Assembly: GCA_913048295.1 (NCBI GenBank)
Contig: CAJWWK010000021.1
Location: 1 to 35,197 of the forward strand
Source: an uncultured Dehalococcoidia bacterium
GTDB taxonomy: Bacteria; Chloroflexota; Dehalococcoidia; Lucifugimonadales; Lucifugimonadaceae
Direction: 5' to 3'
Length of the DNA: 35,197 bases
In this document: piece after piece, positions 14,706 through 24,074 of the stretch
Layout of the letters: each line of letters starts with the position of its first letter
Position numbering within the stretch: the stretch's first letter is position 1
The notes under the pieces: generated by a model
What the model saw: the letters and a program-made list of their open reading frames with translations, nothing else
What the model was told of the DNA's origin: nothing
Database searches by the model: none
Translations under genes and position numbers: made by a program

Positions 14706-16703
14706 GTGCTTACCGAAGGCCTGGCCTGGCTCATAATCGCGCTGCCCGTCATCAGCCTGTTGGTGAACGGTGTGTTCGTTCGCGCCTTCGTTGGCTCCGA
14801 ATCGAAGTACGCCGGTTACATCACCGTGGCCGCAATCGGTGGTTCGTTTGTGCTGTCGATCTGGGCTCTCCTGACGGTGATGTCCGACGGCCCAGTGTTG
14901 TTCGACAAGCGCGACTGGATTGCGATTGGCGGCCTGAACCTGACATTCGGCCTGATCCTCGACCAGCTCACGGTAATCATGCTTGTCGTCGTCAGCGGGG
15001 TGAGCCTGCTTGTCCAGATCTACGGACAGGCCTACATGCACGGCGATAAGAGCTACACCCGCTACTTCGCATACATGTCGCTGTTTACCGCGTCGATGCT
15101 CGGCTTGGTGTTATCGCGAAACATGGTCCAGATGTTTGTCTTCTGGGAGTTGGTCGGTATTTCGTCTTACCTGTTGATCGGCTTCTGGATGGACCGACCG
15201 TCGGCAGCGGCGGCGGCCAAAAAGGCGTTTTTGATGACCCGGTTCGGGGATTTCGGGTTCCTGCTCGGAATCCTGTATCTCTACTCGATCAACCCGGCTT
15301 ACATGGACATCGAGACACTTTACGGCGCGATCCAGGCCGAAGAGATCGCGGTGACGGTCGCGACGTGGGTGGCGCTGGGCCTGTTCGCCGGTGCCGTGGG
15401 CAAGTCGGCGCAGTTCCCGCTGCATTCGTGGCTCCCCGATGCCATGGAGGGTCCGACTTCCGTATCGGCGCTGATCCACTCGGCGACGATGGTCACGGCC
15501 GGCGTCTTCCTGGTCGCACGTTTCTTCCCGCTCTTCGAATACTCCGATGTGATGACGCTGGTCGCCCTCGTCGGCGGTTTTACTGCCGTCTTCGCGGCGA
15601 CGATGGGCCTTGTTGCCAACGACATCAAGCGGGTGCTGGCCTATTCGACTATCAGCCAGCTGGGCTACATGATGCTGGCACTCGGGATCGGCGCCTACGC
15701 CCCGGCGATATTTCACCTGTTCACACACGCCTTCTTCAAGGCGGCACTTTTTCTTGGCGCAGGCTCGGTCCATCACGCAGCCGGCACTTTCAACATGAAA
15801 TACATGGGTGGCCTGAGACGGCACATGCCCTGGACCTACTGGAGCATGATCATTGCCAGCGTGAGCCTTGCCGGGCTGTTCCCGTTCTCGGGGTTCTGGT
15901 CGAAAGACGAAATCCTCGGGCACGCTGCCGAAGTGGGCACCACCACTGCCACAATCGTGCTCGCACTGGGGCTGATTGCTGCGCTGATGACCGCGTTCTA
16001 CATGTTCCGGGCGATATTCCTCACGTTCCACGGCGAGTGGCGCGGCGGGGGAGAGAGGGAAGAGGAGGAAGCGAAAGCGGCAGGCGAGCCCGCGCCGGTC
16101 GGCAACACCCACTCCCATCTCGCCGAGTCGCCCTGGCTGATGATCGGACCGGTCGCACTGCTTGCTGCGCTGGCAATAGTTATCGGCTTCTTCTCGAACC
16201 CGACCGTAGACGTCGGCCCGATCGATAAACATTCGTTCGCACATTTCGTGACAGTTGAAAACGATGCCGTATTCCCGACCGAGCATGCCGCGGTCGAGGC
16301 TGGCTCTGAACCCGAGTTCAATTTCGTGATCGCCGGCGCATCGACGGTACTCGCGCTGGCCGGTGTTGGACTGGCCTACCTGATGTACCTCAGGGGATCG
16401 ATTTCTCCGGCGTCCGTGGGCGCGAGGTTGCAGCCGATCTACAGGCTGATTTTCCGCAAGTACTACGTTGATGAACTGTACGAAGACCAGTTGGTACGCA
16501 GGGGTTTCTACACGTATCTCGCAGATGGAGTGCGCTGGTTCGACGAGCACTGGATCGACAACGCCAATGTCCACCTTTACACCTGGGTTAGCCGAATTGG
16601 CAAAAGCGGCGCACTGGTCCAGAACGGCCAGACGCAGACATATGCCGTTGGCATGGTGATCGGTGTGATCGTGATCGTCGCAGGATTCCTGCTCTGGGGC
16701 TGA
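14706..16703 (+). CDS. nuoL: NADH-quinone oxidoreductase subunit L
   Basis: The largest antiporter-like proton-pumping subunit (665 residues, about 15-16 helices). Diagnostic parts are the helix with FVFWELVGISSYLLIGFW, the pump core QFPLHSWLPDAMEGPTSVSALIHSATMVTAG, the helix KRVLAYSTISQLGYMM, and the C-terminal lateral helix and anchor after about residue 580. A hydrophilic, Glu-rich loop (GGGEREEEEAKAAGE) with His residues lies between the late helices. The start is GTG with CAGGGA just upstream. It is followed by a 69-nt spacer to nuoM, the largest gap in the operon. Confidence 0.95.
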   Translation: MLTEGLAWLIIALPVISLLVNGVFVRAFVGSESKYAGYITVAAIGGSFVLSIWALLTVMSDGPVLFDKRDWIAIGGLNLTFGLILDQLTVIMLVVVSGVSLLVQIYGQAYMHGDKSYTRYFAYMSLFTASMLGLVLSRNMVQMFVFWELVGISSYLLIGFWMDRPSAAAAAKKAFLMTRFGDFGFLLGILYLYSINPAYMDIETLYGAIQAEEIAVTVATWVALGLFAGAVGKSAQFPLHSWLPDAMEGPTSVSALIHSATMVTAGVFLVARFFPLFEYSDVMTLVALVGGFTAVFAATMGLVANDIKRVLAYSTISQLGYMMLALGIGAYAPAIFHLFTHAFFKAALFLGAGSVHHAAGTFNMKYMGGLRRHMPWTYWSMIIASVSLAGLFPFSGFWSKDEILGHAAEVGTTTATIVLALGLIAALMTAFYMFRAIFLTFHGEWRGGGEREEEEAKAAGEPAPVGNTHSHLAESPWLMIGPVALLAALAIVIGFFSNPTVDVGPIDKHSFAHFVTVENDAVFPTEHAAVEAGSEPEFNFVIAGASTVLALAGVGLAYLMYLRGSISPASVGARLQPIYRLIFRKYYVDELYEDQLVRRGFYTYLADGVRWFDEHWIDNANVHLYTWVSRIGKSGALVQNGQTQTYAVGMVIGVIVIVAGFLLWG

Positions 16704-16750
16704 AAAAGCACGTGAAAATTAGCTCAAGAACAACAACTGAATACGAAACA

Positions 16751-16765
16751 CGGCGTGAAGCGCCG
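16751..16765 (+). promoter_or_regulatory. Small hairpin just before nuoM
   Basis: CGGCG-tgaag-CGCCG is a perfect 5-bp stem ending eight bases before the nuoM ATG. No clear Shine-Dalgarno site is visible there, so the hairpin may affect nuoM translation or mRNA processing. It could also be chance in GC-rich DNA. Confidence 0.25.
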
Positions 16766-16772
16766 GTAACCC

Positions 16773-18326
16773 ATGTTTGACGGGTTGCTATCGATAACGG
16801 TGTTCATGCCTGCCGCGGTAGCGGTACTGGTCGCGCTGTTTGCGCGCGGCGAAAAGGCCGATCAGCAGATCCGCTGGATCGCGATCGGCGCGACCGTGGT
16901 CACGTTTGTGCTGACAGTGCTGATATTCGTCGGTTACGACCGCGCCGAAGGCGGCGTGCAGATGGTCGACTACTTCGAGCGCTGGATACCGGTCGACGCC
17001 CTCAGGTCGTCCTACATCATGGGAGTCGATGGCCTCAGCGCCCCGCTGGTGTTGCTGACCGGGATACTCGGCATGGCGGCGTCGTTCGCATCGTGGCGAA
17101 TCAAGACCCGGGTCCGCGAGTATTTTTTGTGGCTTTTGCTGCTGGAAACTGCGGTACTCGGGGTGTTCTTGTCGCTCGACCTGCTCCTGTTCTTCATTTT
17201 CTTCGAGTTTGAGTTGATCCCGATGTACATGCTGATTGCGATCTGGGGCAGCGGTCGGCCTCGATACTCGGCAATGAAGTTTGTGCTGTTCACCCTGGCT
17301 GGCGGTGCGCTAATGCTGGTAGGCATCCTTGCCCTTTACGTGACACCCGGTGTGAACACACTCGCGATGGTTACGATTCCGGAACTAGGGATTACGGGGA
17401 TCCCGGAACTTATCGCCGCGGCCGACCTAGTAATTCCTGCGGCACTGATATTCGGCTTCTTCTTTGTGGCCTTTGCGATCAAGCTGCCGCTCTGGCCGGT
17501 GCACAGCTGGCTCCCCGACGCCCACACCGACGCCCCGACGGCCGTTTCGGTGATGCTGGCCGGTGTACTGCTGAAGATGGCCGGATACGGCCTGCTCAGG
17601 ATAAACCTGGGCTTCTTCCAGGAAACGAAGGGATTTACGATTCACGATGTGGCCGGGCCAATGGCGATACTGGCGGCAGTATCGGTGATTTACGGCGGGA
17701 TAATTACGGTCCGGCAGACCGATATGAAGCGTCTGATCGCCTACAGCTCGGTGAGCCATATGGGCTTTGTGCTACTCGGAATCGCTGCAATAGGCGCCTC
17801 GAAAGCCGACACCTCGGCAGGCGGGCTCAACGGCGCAGCGCTCCAGATGTTCACCCACGGTACGATCACGGGACTGGCTTTCCTCATGGTCGGCCTCTCC
17901 TACGATCGCACGCACACCCGTCACATCCCGCATCTTGGCGGCCTGTGGAAAAAAATGCCGCTCATCGCAATATTCTTCCTGATAGCAGGTTTCGGATCGC
18001 TTGGGCTACCTGCGCTGTCCGGGTTCGTCGCAGAGATCATGGTGTTCCTGGGTACGTTCTCGGTCTGGCCGTGGGCAACCGGGGTGGCCGCGTTCGGCGT
18101 GGTCCTCGCGGCCGGGTACACGCTCTGGATGGTGCAGCGGGTGTTTTTCGGCGCCCGCCCTGCGAACCCCGGCTTATCTGACGAGATTTACGATGGGCTA
18201 GAAGATGCGAGCTGGGTCGATATGGTCCCGGTCATCGCCCTGGCGGCCCCGATCTTCATCATCGGCGTCTGGCCTTCAGTGATTACAGAGGTGTTCGATA
18301 TCGGAATCCAGGCGGTGCTCAGATGA
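16773..18326 (+). CDS. nuoM: NADH-quinone oxidoreductase subunit M
   Basis: An antiporter-like proton-pumping subunit (517 residues, 14 helices expected). The key segments are FFIFFEFELIPMYMLIAIWG, with the essential glutamate of helix 5, KLPLWPVHSWLPDAHTDAPT in the broken helix 7 region, and KRLIAYSSVSHMGFVLLG with the conserved lysine. The length matches the family. The start is the only in-frame ATG near the hydrophobic N-terminus. The stop overlaps nuoN by four bases (ATGA). Confidence 0.95.
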   Translation: MFDGLLSITVFMPAAVAVLVALFARGEKADQQIRWIAIGATVVTFVLTVLIFVGYDRAEGGVQMVDYFERWIPVDALRSSYIMGVDGLSAPLVLLTGILGMAASFASWRIKTRVREYFLWLLLLETAVLGVFLSLDLLLFFIFFEFELIPMYMLIAIWGSGRPRYSAMKFVLFTLAGGALMLVGILALYVTPGVNTLAMVTIPELGITGIPELIAAADLVIPAALIFGFFFVAFAIKLPLWPVHSWLPDAHTDAPTAVSVMLAGVLLKMAGYGLLRINLGFFQETKGFTIHDVAGPMAILAAVSVIYGGIITVRQTDMKRLIAYSSVSHMGFVLLGIAAIGASKADTSAGGLNGAALQMFTHGTITGLAFLMVGLSYDRTHTRHIPHLGGLWKKMPLIAIFFLIAGFGSLGLPALSGFVAEIMVFLGTFSVWPWATGVAAFGVVLAAGYTLWMVQRVFFGARPANPGLSDEIYDGLEDASWVDMVPVIALAAPIFIIGVWPSVITEVFDIGIQAVLR

Positions 18327-19828
18327 TGACCGTTCAGGACTTCTGGTCACTCTCGCCCGAGATATCGATGGCCCTGCTTGCGCTGGTTGTGGTAGCGGTC
18401 GACCTCGTAACGCGCAGCATGGCGAAAGTCTCGGCTATCGCCCTGGTTGGACTTATCGCGCCGCTTGTACTGACGCTGAACCTCTGGTTCGGATGGTTCG
18501 GCGATCCTGCTGCTGGCCCGGCGTTGTTCGGGACGGTCGAAGCAGACCGGTTCTCGCTATTTTTCAACTTTCTGCTGATAACAGTCACGGCGGGCACGGT
18601 CCTCGCATCGACAAGGTACATCGCGTCGGACCGCATGAAGGACTACGGCGGCGAGTTTGTTGCGCTGGTGCTGTTCTCGGTTACCGGGATGATGCTGCTC
18701 GTATCCGCAACGGAGTTGATCACGATCTATGTAGCGCTCGAACTCACCGCGCTGCCGGTGGTAGCGCTCGCAGCGATACACCGCACCAGACAGGCTGTGG
18801 AATCGGGCACCAAGTTCTTCGTGCTTTCCGCGATTTCCAGCGCCATCCTCCTCTACGGCTTCGCTTACATCTACGGCTTCACCGGGAGCACGAACCTCGA
18901 AGTGATAATGGAACGCCTTTCGGTCTTGCCGACACAGGCCGGCGTCCCGTTCGGCTCGTATGCCGTGCTCCTGGCAGTGATCATGATTGTCGCCGGGTTC
19001 GGCTTCAAGATGGCTGTCGTACCGTTCCAGATGTGGGTGCCCGACGTATACGAGGGCGCACCGACCCCGGTCGCCGCGTTCCTGTCGGTCGCATCCAAAT
19101 CGGCGGCCTTCGCGGTCGTCATGCGAATTATGTACACGGCATTCGGTGAGCCCGGGCTGATGCAGGACTGGTCCGGTCTTTTCGCAGTTCTTGCCGCGGT
19201 ATCGATGACGGTCGGTAACCTGCTGGCGATCTCGCAATCAAATATCAAACGTCTGCTCGGTTATTCGACTATTGCGCAGGCCGGGTACATCCTGGTCGGA
19301 CTGGCATCGGTGCCTGCGAACCAGGTAGGGGCAACCTTCGCGGGGGCCGGGGCGCAGGGCGCCCTGTACTACCTTGCCGGCTATGCGTTCACGAACCTTG
19401 CAGTCTTCTTTGCCGTGATCGCGATAACCTCGCGCACCGGAGACGATTCGATCGAGGGTATGAACGGGCTGATCAAGCGTTCGCCGTTGCTCGCGTCGCT
19501 GCTGGTGTTCGGCCTGCTTTCACTGCTGGGAATGCCGCCGACAGTCGGATTTATGGCCAAGGTCGTGGTGTTTGGTTCGGCACTGAACGCGAATCTTGCT
19601 TGGCTTGCGGTGATAGGCGTTGTAAACACGGTTATCGCCGCCTACTACTATCTGCGGGTCATCCGCGCAATCGTGTTTGAGGACCCTGCCGATACCTCGC
19701 CTATCAAGGGCGATGTACCCGTTCTGGTGGCCACCTGTGTTGCTGCCGTTGGAGCCGGGGTGCTCGGATTTGCCCCGTTCATGGTTCTCGAATTCGCCGA
19801 GAGTGCGCTTTCGATTCTTCCCGGTTAG
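18323..19828 (+). CDS. nuoN: NADH-quinone oxidoreductase subunit N
   Basis: The third antiporter-like subunit (501 residues, about 14 helices) and the last gene of the nuo operon. The family is shown by TIYVALELTALPVVALAAI, VPFQMWVPDVYEGAPTPVAA and KRLLGYSTIAQAGYILVG. Start ATG 18323 overlaps the nuoM stop; ATG 18326 directly behind it is also possible. With nuoN the operon is complete for A, B, C, D, H, I, J, K, L, M and N. No nuoE, nuoF or nuoG is present in it. Confidence 0.95.
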   Translation: MMTVQDFWSLSPEISMALLALVVVAVDLVTRSMAKVSAIALVGLIAPLVLTLNLWFGWFGDPAAGPALFGTVEADRFSLFFNFLLITVTAGTVLASTRYIASDRMKDYGGEFVALVLFSVTGMMLLVSATELITIYVALELTALPVVALAAIHRTRQAVESGTKFFVLSAISSAILLYGFAYIYGFTGSTNLEVIMERLSVLPTQAGVPFGSYAVLLAVIMIVAGFGFKMAVVPFQMWVPDVYEGAPTPVAAFLSVASKSAAFAVVMRIMYTAFGEPGLMQDWSGLFAVLAAVSMTVGNLLAISQSNIKRLLGYSTIAQAGYILVGLASVPANQVGATFAGAGAQGALYYLAGYAFTNLAVFFAVIAITSRTGDDSIEGMNGLIKRSPLLASLLVFGLLSLLGMPPTVGFMAKVVVFGSALNANLAWLAVIGVVNTVIAAYYYLRVIRAIVFEDPADTSPIKGDVPVLVATCVAAVGAGVLGFAPFMVLEFAESALSILPG

Positions 19829-19844
19829 ATAATTGAATACTGTG

Positions 19845-19880
19845 GTGACTCCCTCCCCCCGAACAAAAGGGACCGGTCAC
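19845..19880 (+). terminator. Hairpin in the nuoN-nadK spacer
   Basis: GTGAC-TCCCT (19845-19854) pairs with AGGGA (19868-19872) and GTCAC (19876-19880), with a three-base bulge, giving 10 pairs. No T-tract follows, so it may be a weak terminator or an RNA processing/stability structure rather than an intrinsic terminator. Confidence 0.35.
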
Positions 19881-19921
19881 ACCTGCCAGCGGAATTTGAG
19901 ATAGGTTTTTAACTGTCCAAC

Positions 19922-20794
19922 ATGCCACGCTACGAGAAAATAGGAATCGTCCACCACGGATTGCTTGCCGATGCAGGCGAACTGGCGAACGACCTGACCC
20001 TCAAATATGCCGATGGGCACAGCTGGTGGCTCGCCACTCAGGACACCCTCGATGAGTGCGAGGACGATCTCAAGACCACCGATCTGATAATCACGATTGG
20101 CGGCGACGGCACGATCCTCAGAGGTGTGCACGCGGCCGCGGCCCTCGACATCCCGGTGCTGGGCGTAAACATGGGCCGGGTCGGCTTCATGAGCGATGTC
20201 GAGGCAAAAGACGCGCTCGACGAAGTTTCCTGGTATCTCGATGGCAACGCCAGGGTGGAGCGGCGCTACATGCTGAGTGCGACGATCGGGGCCGGGGCGG
20301 GTTCCGATTCGGAGCCGGTGCTTGCGCTAAACGACATTACGGTCGCACGCGGTGCAGTGTTGCGGGTGATCGAGGTGAGTACGGTTATCGATGGCGTGCA
20401 CCTGGCGACGTACAGGGGTGATGGTGTGGTCGTTTCGACTGCGACCGGTTCGACCGGTTACAACCTCGCACTTGGTGGCCCGGTCATGGACCCACAGTCA
20501 CGAGACTTTCTGGTGAAGCCGATCGCAACCCACATGAGCCAGTTTGGCGGCGTAATACTGCAGGAATCGTCGAAGATCGAACTTACCGTCCTGACCGAGC
20601 ATGAAGCGACCCTGAGCGTCGACGGCTTTGTCGACGAGCCGCTGGCTGTCGGCGAGACCGTGACCGTCACGCAGGCGGGCAATTTCGCCTCGTTTCTGCG
20701 GCGCAAGCCCCCCGCCGATTTCTGGGGTGACCTTTCGAGGCGCCTGGGACTTCGAAAAGGTTCCCTCAAAACATCACGCAGCCGACATCGCTAG
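19922..20794 (+). CDS. nadK: NAD kinase (ATP-NAD kinase)
   Basis: Phosphorylates NAD to NADP in the cytoplasm. The 290-residue protein has the catalytic GGDGT motif (residues 60-64), the NMGRVGFM loop, the NAD-binding Asn137-Asp138 (ALNDI) and the glycine-rich TATGSTGY (173-180). The C-terminal beta-rich domain includes the LSVDG turn. The tail is Arg/Lys-rich. It lies 93 nt behind nuoN and just before a Nudix hydrolase that may handle related nucleotides. Confidence 0.95.
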   Translation: MPRYEKIGIVHHGLLADAGELANDLTLKYADGHSWWLATQDTLDECEDDLKTTDLIITIGGDGTILRGVHAAAALDIPVLGVNMGRVGFMSDVEAKDALDEVSWYLDGNARVERRYMLSATIGAGAGSDSEPVLALNDITVARGAVLRVIEVSTVIDGVHLATYRGDGVVVSTATGSTGYNLALGGPVMDPQSRDFLVKPIATHMSQFGGVILQESSKIELTVLTEHEATLSVDGFVDEPLAVGETVTVTQAGNFASFLRRKPPADFWGDLSRRLGLRKGSLKTSRSRHR

Positions 20795-20825
20795 CAACCG
20801 GTATATTCGGTAAAATCAGAACGAA

Positions 20826-21395
20826 TTGGAACCTAAACGCCCAACCACTCTGTCGGTCAGCCGTAAGTACGAGGGAGATCGAATTTCCCTGCGTGTCGTC
20901 ACCGCCCGGTTTGGTGATGGTCCCGAGTTTGACCGTGAGATCGTTGAGCACCCCGGATCTGTGGTGCTGATACCCATCACTGCAGAAGGCAGAGTGATTC
21001 TGATACGGCAATTTCGACAGTCGGCAGAAACGGTCCTGTTGGAAGCGCCTGCCGGAACGATGGAGCGGGGTGAAAACCCGGAATCGACTGCGCGACGGGA
21101 ACTGCGCGAAGAGATTGGATACAGCGCCGGAAAACTAATCCCCATCGGCGGCTCATGGGTCGCGCCGGGATATTCAACTGAGTATTCGCACACTTATATA
21201 GCGACGGAACTGGAGCTTGACCCCCTGCCCGCGGACGACGGCGAGGACATCGTCATCACCGAGATCGACCTCGGCGATGTCCATCGGTTGATTATCGAAG
21301 GCGAACTGGAAGACCAGATGACGATAGCCGCTCTGCTCACCGCGCAGCATGTGTATACGGATTACATCACGACGAGAACGAATCAAGATAAATGA
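20826..21395 (+). CDS. Nudix hydrolase, ADP-ribose pyrophosphatase-like
   Basis: A 189-residue Nudix enzyme expected to split ADP-ribose or a related nucleoside diphosphate. The Nudix box GX5EX7REUXEEXGU is complete from Gly77 (with Glu83, Arg91, Glu92, Glu95 and Glu96). The preceding VLIRQFRQSAETVLLEAPAG is typical of ADP-ribose pyrophosphatases, and the later APGYSTEYSHTYIA fits the substrate region of that group. The start TTG 20826 has no strong ribosome site, but no better codon precedes the conserved domain. It is 31 nt behind nadK, suggesting a shared transcript concerned with NAD(P) metabolism. Confidence 0.88.
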   Translation: MEPKRPTTLSVSRKYEGDRISLRVVTARFGDGPEFDREIVEHPGSVVLIPITAEGRVILIRQFRQSAETVLLEAPAGTMERGENPESTARRELREEIGYSAGKLIPIGGSWVAPGYSTEYSHTYIATELELDPLPADDGEDIVITEIDLGDVHRLIIEGELEDQMTIAALLTAQHVYTDYITTRTNQDK

Positions 21396-21431
21396 GCAAA
21401 CGTAAAAATCACCGCAGTACGAAGGCAAGCC

Positions 21432-23114
21432 ATGTACGAGCATGATGTACTGATTATCGGTGGCGGGCTCGCCGGGCTGAGGGCGGCCGTCGAAGTGACG
21501 CGGGCGGGCGTCGATGTCGCGGTTATCTCGAAAGTGCATCCCGTCCGCAGCCACTCGAACGCCGCGCAGGGCGGCATTAACGCCCCGCTGACCGATCGCG
21601 GGGATGACTGGCAAGGCCACGCCTACGACACGATCAAAGGAAGCGATTTTCTTGCCGATCAGGACGCGGTCGAGATCATGTCGCAAGAGGCCGGCGAGGC
21701 TGTTCTTGAACTTGAACGGATGGGTGTCATCTTCAGCCGTGGCGAAGATGGCAAGCTCGGCACCCGCGCGTTCGGCGGCCAGAAAGTGGCGCGCACGTTC
21801 TTCGTCGGCGCGATCACCGGCTCTGCGATTTTGCATGTCCTGTTCGAGCAGTCGCTAAAGCTGGGACTGAACGTTTACGAGGAGTGGTTCGTCACGAAGT
21901 TGATCATGGAGGACGGAGTCTGCAGGGGCGTGGTGGCGCTCGATATCAAGACCGGCGAAATGCACACGATCAAGGCCAAGGCGGTCATCATGGCGGCCGG
22001 TGGAGCGGGCCGTGTTTTCGAGCCTTCGACAAACGCTTTGATCTGTACCGGTGACGGTCTGGCGCTGGCATACCGGGTCGGTGTCCCGATGATGGACATG
22101 GAGATGATCCAGTACCATCCGACGACCCTCGCCCGCACGGGGATTCTCATGTCAGAGGCTGCCCGCGGTGAAGGAGCACATCTTCTCAATGCCGAGGGCG
22201 AGCGTTTCATGCAGAAGTACGCTCCTGACTACATGGAACTCGCCTCCCGGGACGTCGTTTCACGCGCTGAGCAGACTGAAATCAACGAGGGCAGGGGATT
22301 TGATGGCAACGTGCTGCTCGACCTGACGCATCTGGGCCGTGAGTTTATCGAGCATCGACTTGGTTACCTGCAAGAGGTGTCGGTCGAATTTCTTGGCATC
22401 GACATGGCGGAGAAGCCCGTGCCGGTCCAGCCCGGCATGCACTACATCATGGGCGGCATCAAGACGACCGTCGACGGCGCAACCAACGTCCCCGGTCTGT
22501 ACGCTGCCGGGGAGTGCGCAAACGTCAGCGTCCACGGTGCCAACCGGCTTGGCGCCAACTCACTCCTTGACACCGTCGTCTTTGGCAGGCGATCGGCCGT
22601 TCATGCCCTCGACTACATCAAGGGGGTCGGTCCCGCATCGCGGGCGGAAGAGGACCTGGCACCGGAGAAAGCCCGGTTACAGGCGCTCCTCGACCGACCG
22701 CCGGGCGAACGCATCGCGACGGTCCGGGACGATATGGCCCGCGGGATTACGAAGGGAATCGGCGTTAATCGCGACCAGGCGTCGATGGAAGGCGCACTCG
22801 AAAACCTGGTCAATATCAAGTCCCGCCTTCCAGGTGTTTCGGTCGAAAACAAGGGGAAGGTGTTCAATACCGACCTCATGTTCGCTCTCGAACTCGAATT
22901 CATGGTCGATTGCGCCGACACCATCGTGGCTGGTGCGCTTGCGCGAAAGGAAAGCCGCGGAGCGCACTATCGCACCGATATGACCGAGCGCGACGATGAA
23001 AACTGGTTGAAGCACACGCTTGTCTACAAAGACGATGCGCAGGAGCACGGTACACGTGTCGAAACGTCGCCTGTGACGATCACCCAGTGGGAACCAGTGA
23101 AGAGGGTCTATTAG
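21432..23114 (+). CDS. sdhA: Succinate dehydrogenase/fumarate reductase flavoprotein subunit
   Basis: The FAD-containing catalytic subunit of complex II (560 residues), oxidising succinate to fumarate. The FAD-binding motif IIGGGLAGL is at residues 8-16. His41 in RSHSNAAQGGIN is the residue that covalently binds FAD. Substrate and catalytic segments QYHPTTLARTG, SEAARGEGAHLLN, HYIMGGI and HGANRLGANSL are all intact. A C-terminal FRD/SDH domain is present. It is directly followed by sdhB with no gap, and then by an SdhE-type gene. Confidence 0.95.
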   Translation: MYEHDVLIIGGGLAGLRAAVEVTRAGVDVAVISKVHPVRSHSNAAQGGINAPLTDRGDDWQGHAYDTIKGSDFLADQDAVEIMSQEAGEAVLELERMGVIFSRGEDGKLGTRAFGGQKVARTFFVGAITGSAILHVLFEQSLKLGLNVYEEWFVTKLIMEDGVCRGVVALDIKTGEMHTIKAKAVIMAAGGAGRVFEPSTNALICTGDGLALAYRVGVPMMDMEMIQYHPTTLARTGILMSEAARGEGAHLLNAEGERFMQKYAPDYMELASRDVVSRAEQTEINEGRGFDGNVLLDLTHLGREFIEHRLGYLQEVSVEFLGIDMAEKPVPVQPGMHYIMGGIKTTVDGATNVPGLYAAGECANVSVHGANRLGANSLLDTVVFGRRSAVHALDYIKGVGPASRAEEDLAPEKARLQALLDRPPGERIATVRDDMARGITKGIGVNRDQASMEGALENLVNIKSRLPGVSVENKGKVFNTDLMFALELEFMVDCADTIVAGALARKESRGAHYRTDMTERDDENWLKHTLVYKDDAQEHGTRVETSPVTITQWEPVKRVY

Positions 23115-24074
23115 ATGCAGGTCAATCTGAAAATAAAGAGATTTGATCCTACCGATTCGGGGGGCAAGACCTGGTGGCAGGAATACGAGGTCGATGTACA
23201 CACGGACTCGACGGTGCTGGATGCGCTGATCGAGGTGCGTGAGCAGGAAGACGGCACCCTTGCGATGCGCTGCGCCTGTCGTGCCTCGATTTGCGGATCG
23301 TGCGGAATGCGGGTCAACGGCAACGCCAAGCTGGTCTGCAAGACACGGGTCGAGTCGCTCTCGCCCAACGGCGAGCAGCTGACTATCGAGCCCATGGGCA
23401 ACCAGCACGTGGTTCGCGACCTCGTCGTGTCGCTCGACACGTTCTTCGACCAGATCAACCGGGTCGAGCCGTACCTGCAGCCGAGTTTCGTGCCCGAGCA
23501 GGGCGAGTACACAGCCTCGAACGAGTCGATGGAAAACCTTGTCACGTCGATGAACTGCATCATGTGCGGCATTTGTGTTTCCGATTGCACGGTCCTCGAA
23601 GTCGATTCCAACTTCATCGGTCCGGCCGCGCTGGCCAAGGCCTGGCGGTTTACTGAAGACCCCCGCGATGGGAAGCGTGACGAGCGGCTAAAGGCCCTGA
23701 ACGACGAAGACGGCGGCATCTGGGACTGCACACGCTGCTTGAAGTGCGTTGAGGTCTGCCCGAAGGGCGTTGCGCCGATGGACCGGATCATGGAACTGCG
23801 CGAAGCGGCCATTGAAGCCGGGAACACGAACACTCACGGCTACCACCACTCAGAATCTTTCTACAACTCGGTCAAGAAGAACGGACGGCTCGACGAGACC
23901 CGATTGGCTATCGATTCGGCAGGCATGTTCAACATCCCACGAATGCTCGATCTGGTGCCTATCGGTCTCGCCGCAATGCGGAAAGGCAAGTTGCCATCAC
24001 CGATGCCCCACAAATCTGAAGATCACAAAAAAGTTAGAGAACTGTACGACAGCGTGGAAGGTGAATCGAAATGA
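23115..24074 (+). CDS. sdhB: Succinate dehydrogenase iron-sulfur subunit
   Basis: The electron-transfer subunit of complex II (319 residues, longer than the usual 240-260). The [2Fe-2S] domain has Cys55, Cys60, Cys63 and Cys75. The second domain has Cys148/151/154/158 and Cys205/208/211/215. In the common form the third motif is CHxxxNCxxxCP and yields a [3Fe-4S] centre. Here it reads [14 protein letters not shown], with an extra Cys that would allow a second [4Fe-4S] cluster, as known for archaeal and SdhE-type enzymes. A C-terminal extension of about 70 residues follows. The start abuts the sdhA stop, and the stop overlaps the next gene (ATGA). Confidence 0.94.
   Translation: MQVNLKIKRFDPTDSGGKTWWQEYEVDVHTDSTVLDALIEVREQEDGTLAMRCACRASICGSCGMRVNGNAKLVCKTRVESLSPNGEQLTIEPMGNQHVVRDLVVSLDTFFDQINRVEPYLQPSFVPEQGEYTASNESMENLVTSMNCIMCGICVSDCTVLEVDSNFIGPAALAKAWRFTEDPRDGKRDERLKALNDEDGGIWDCTRCLKCVEVCPKGVAPMDRIMELREAAIEAGNTNTHGYHHSESFYNSVKKNGRLDETRLAIDSAGMFNIPRMLDLVPIGLAAMRKGKLPSPMPHKSEDHKKVRELYDSVEGESK

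Noticed and set aside
15111-16574. Long open frame on the minus strand opposite nuoL (487 codons)
   Set aside because: The translation is rich in Arg, Gln, His and Glu with no hydrophobic core or motif. It is the antisense shadow of nuoL in GC-rich DNA.
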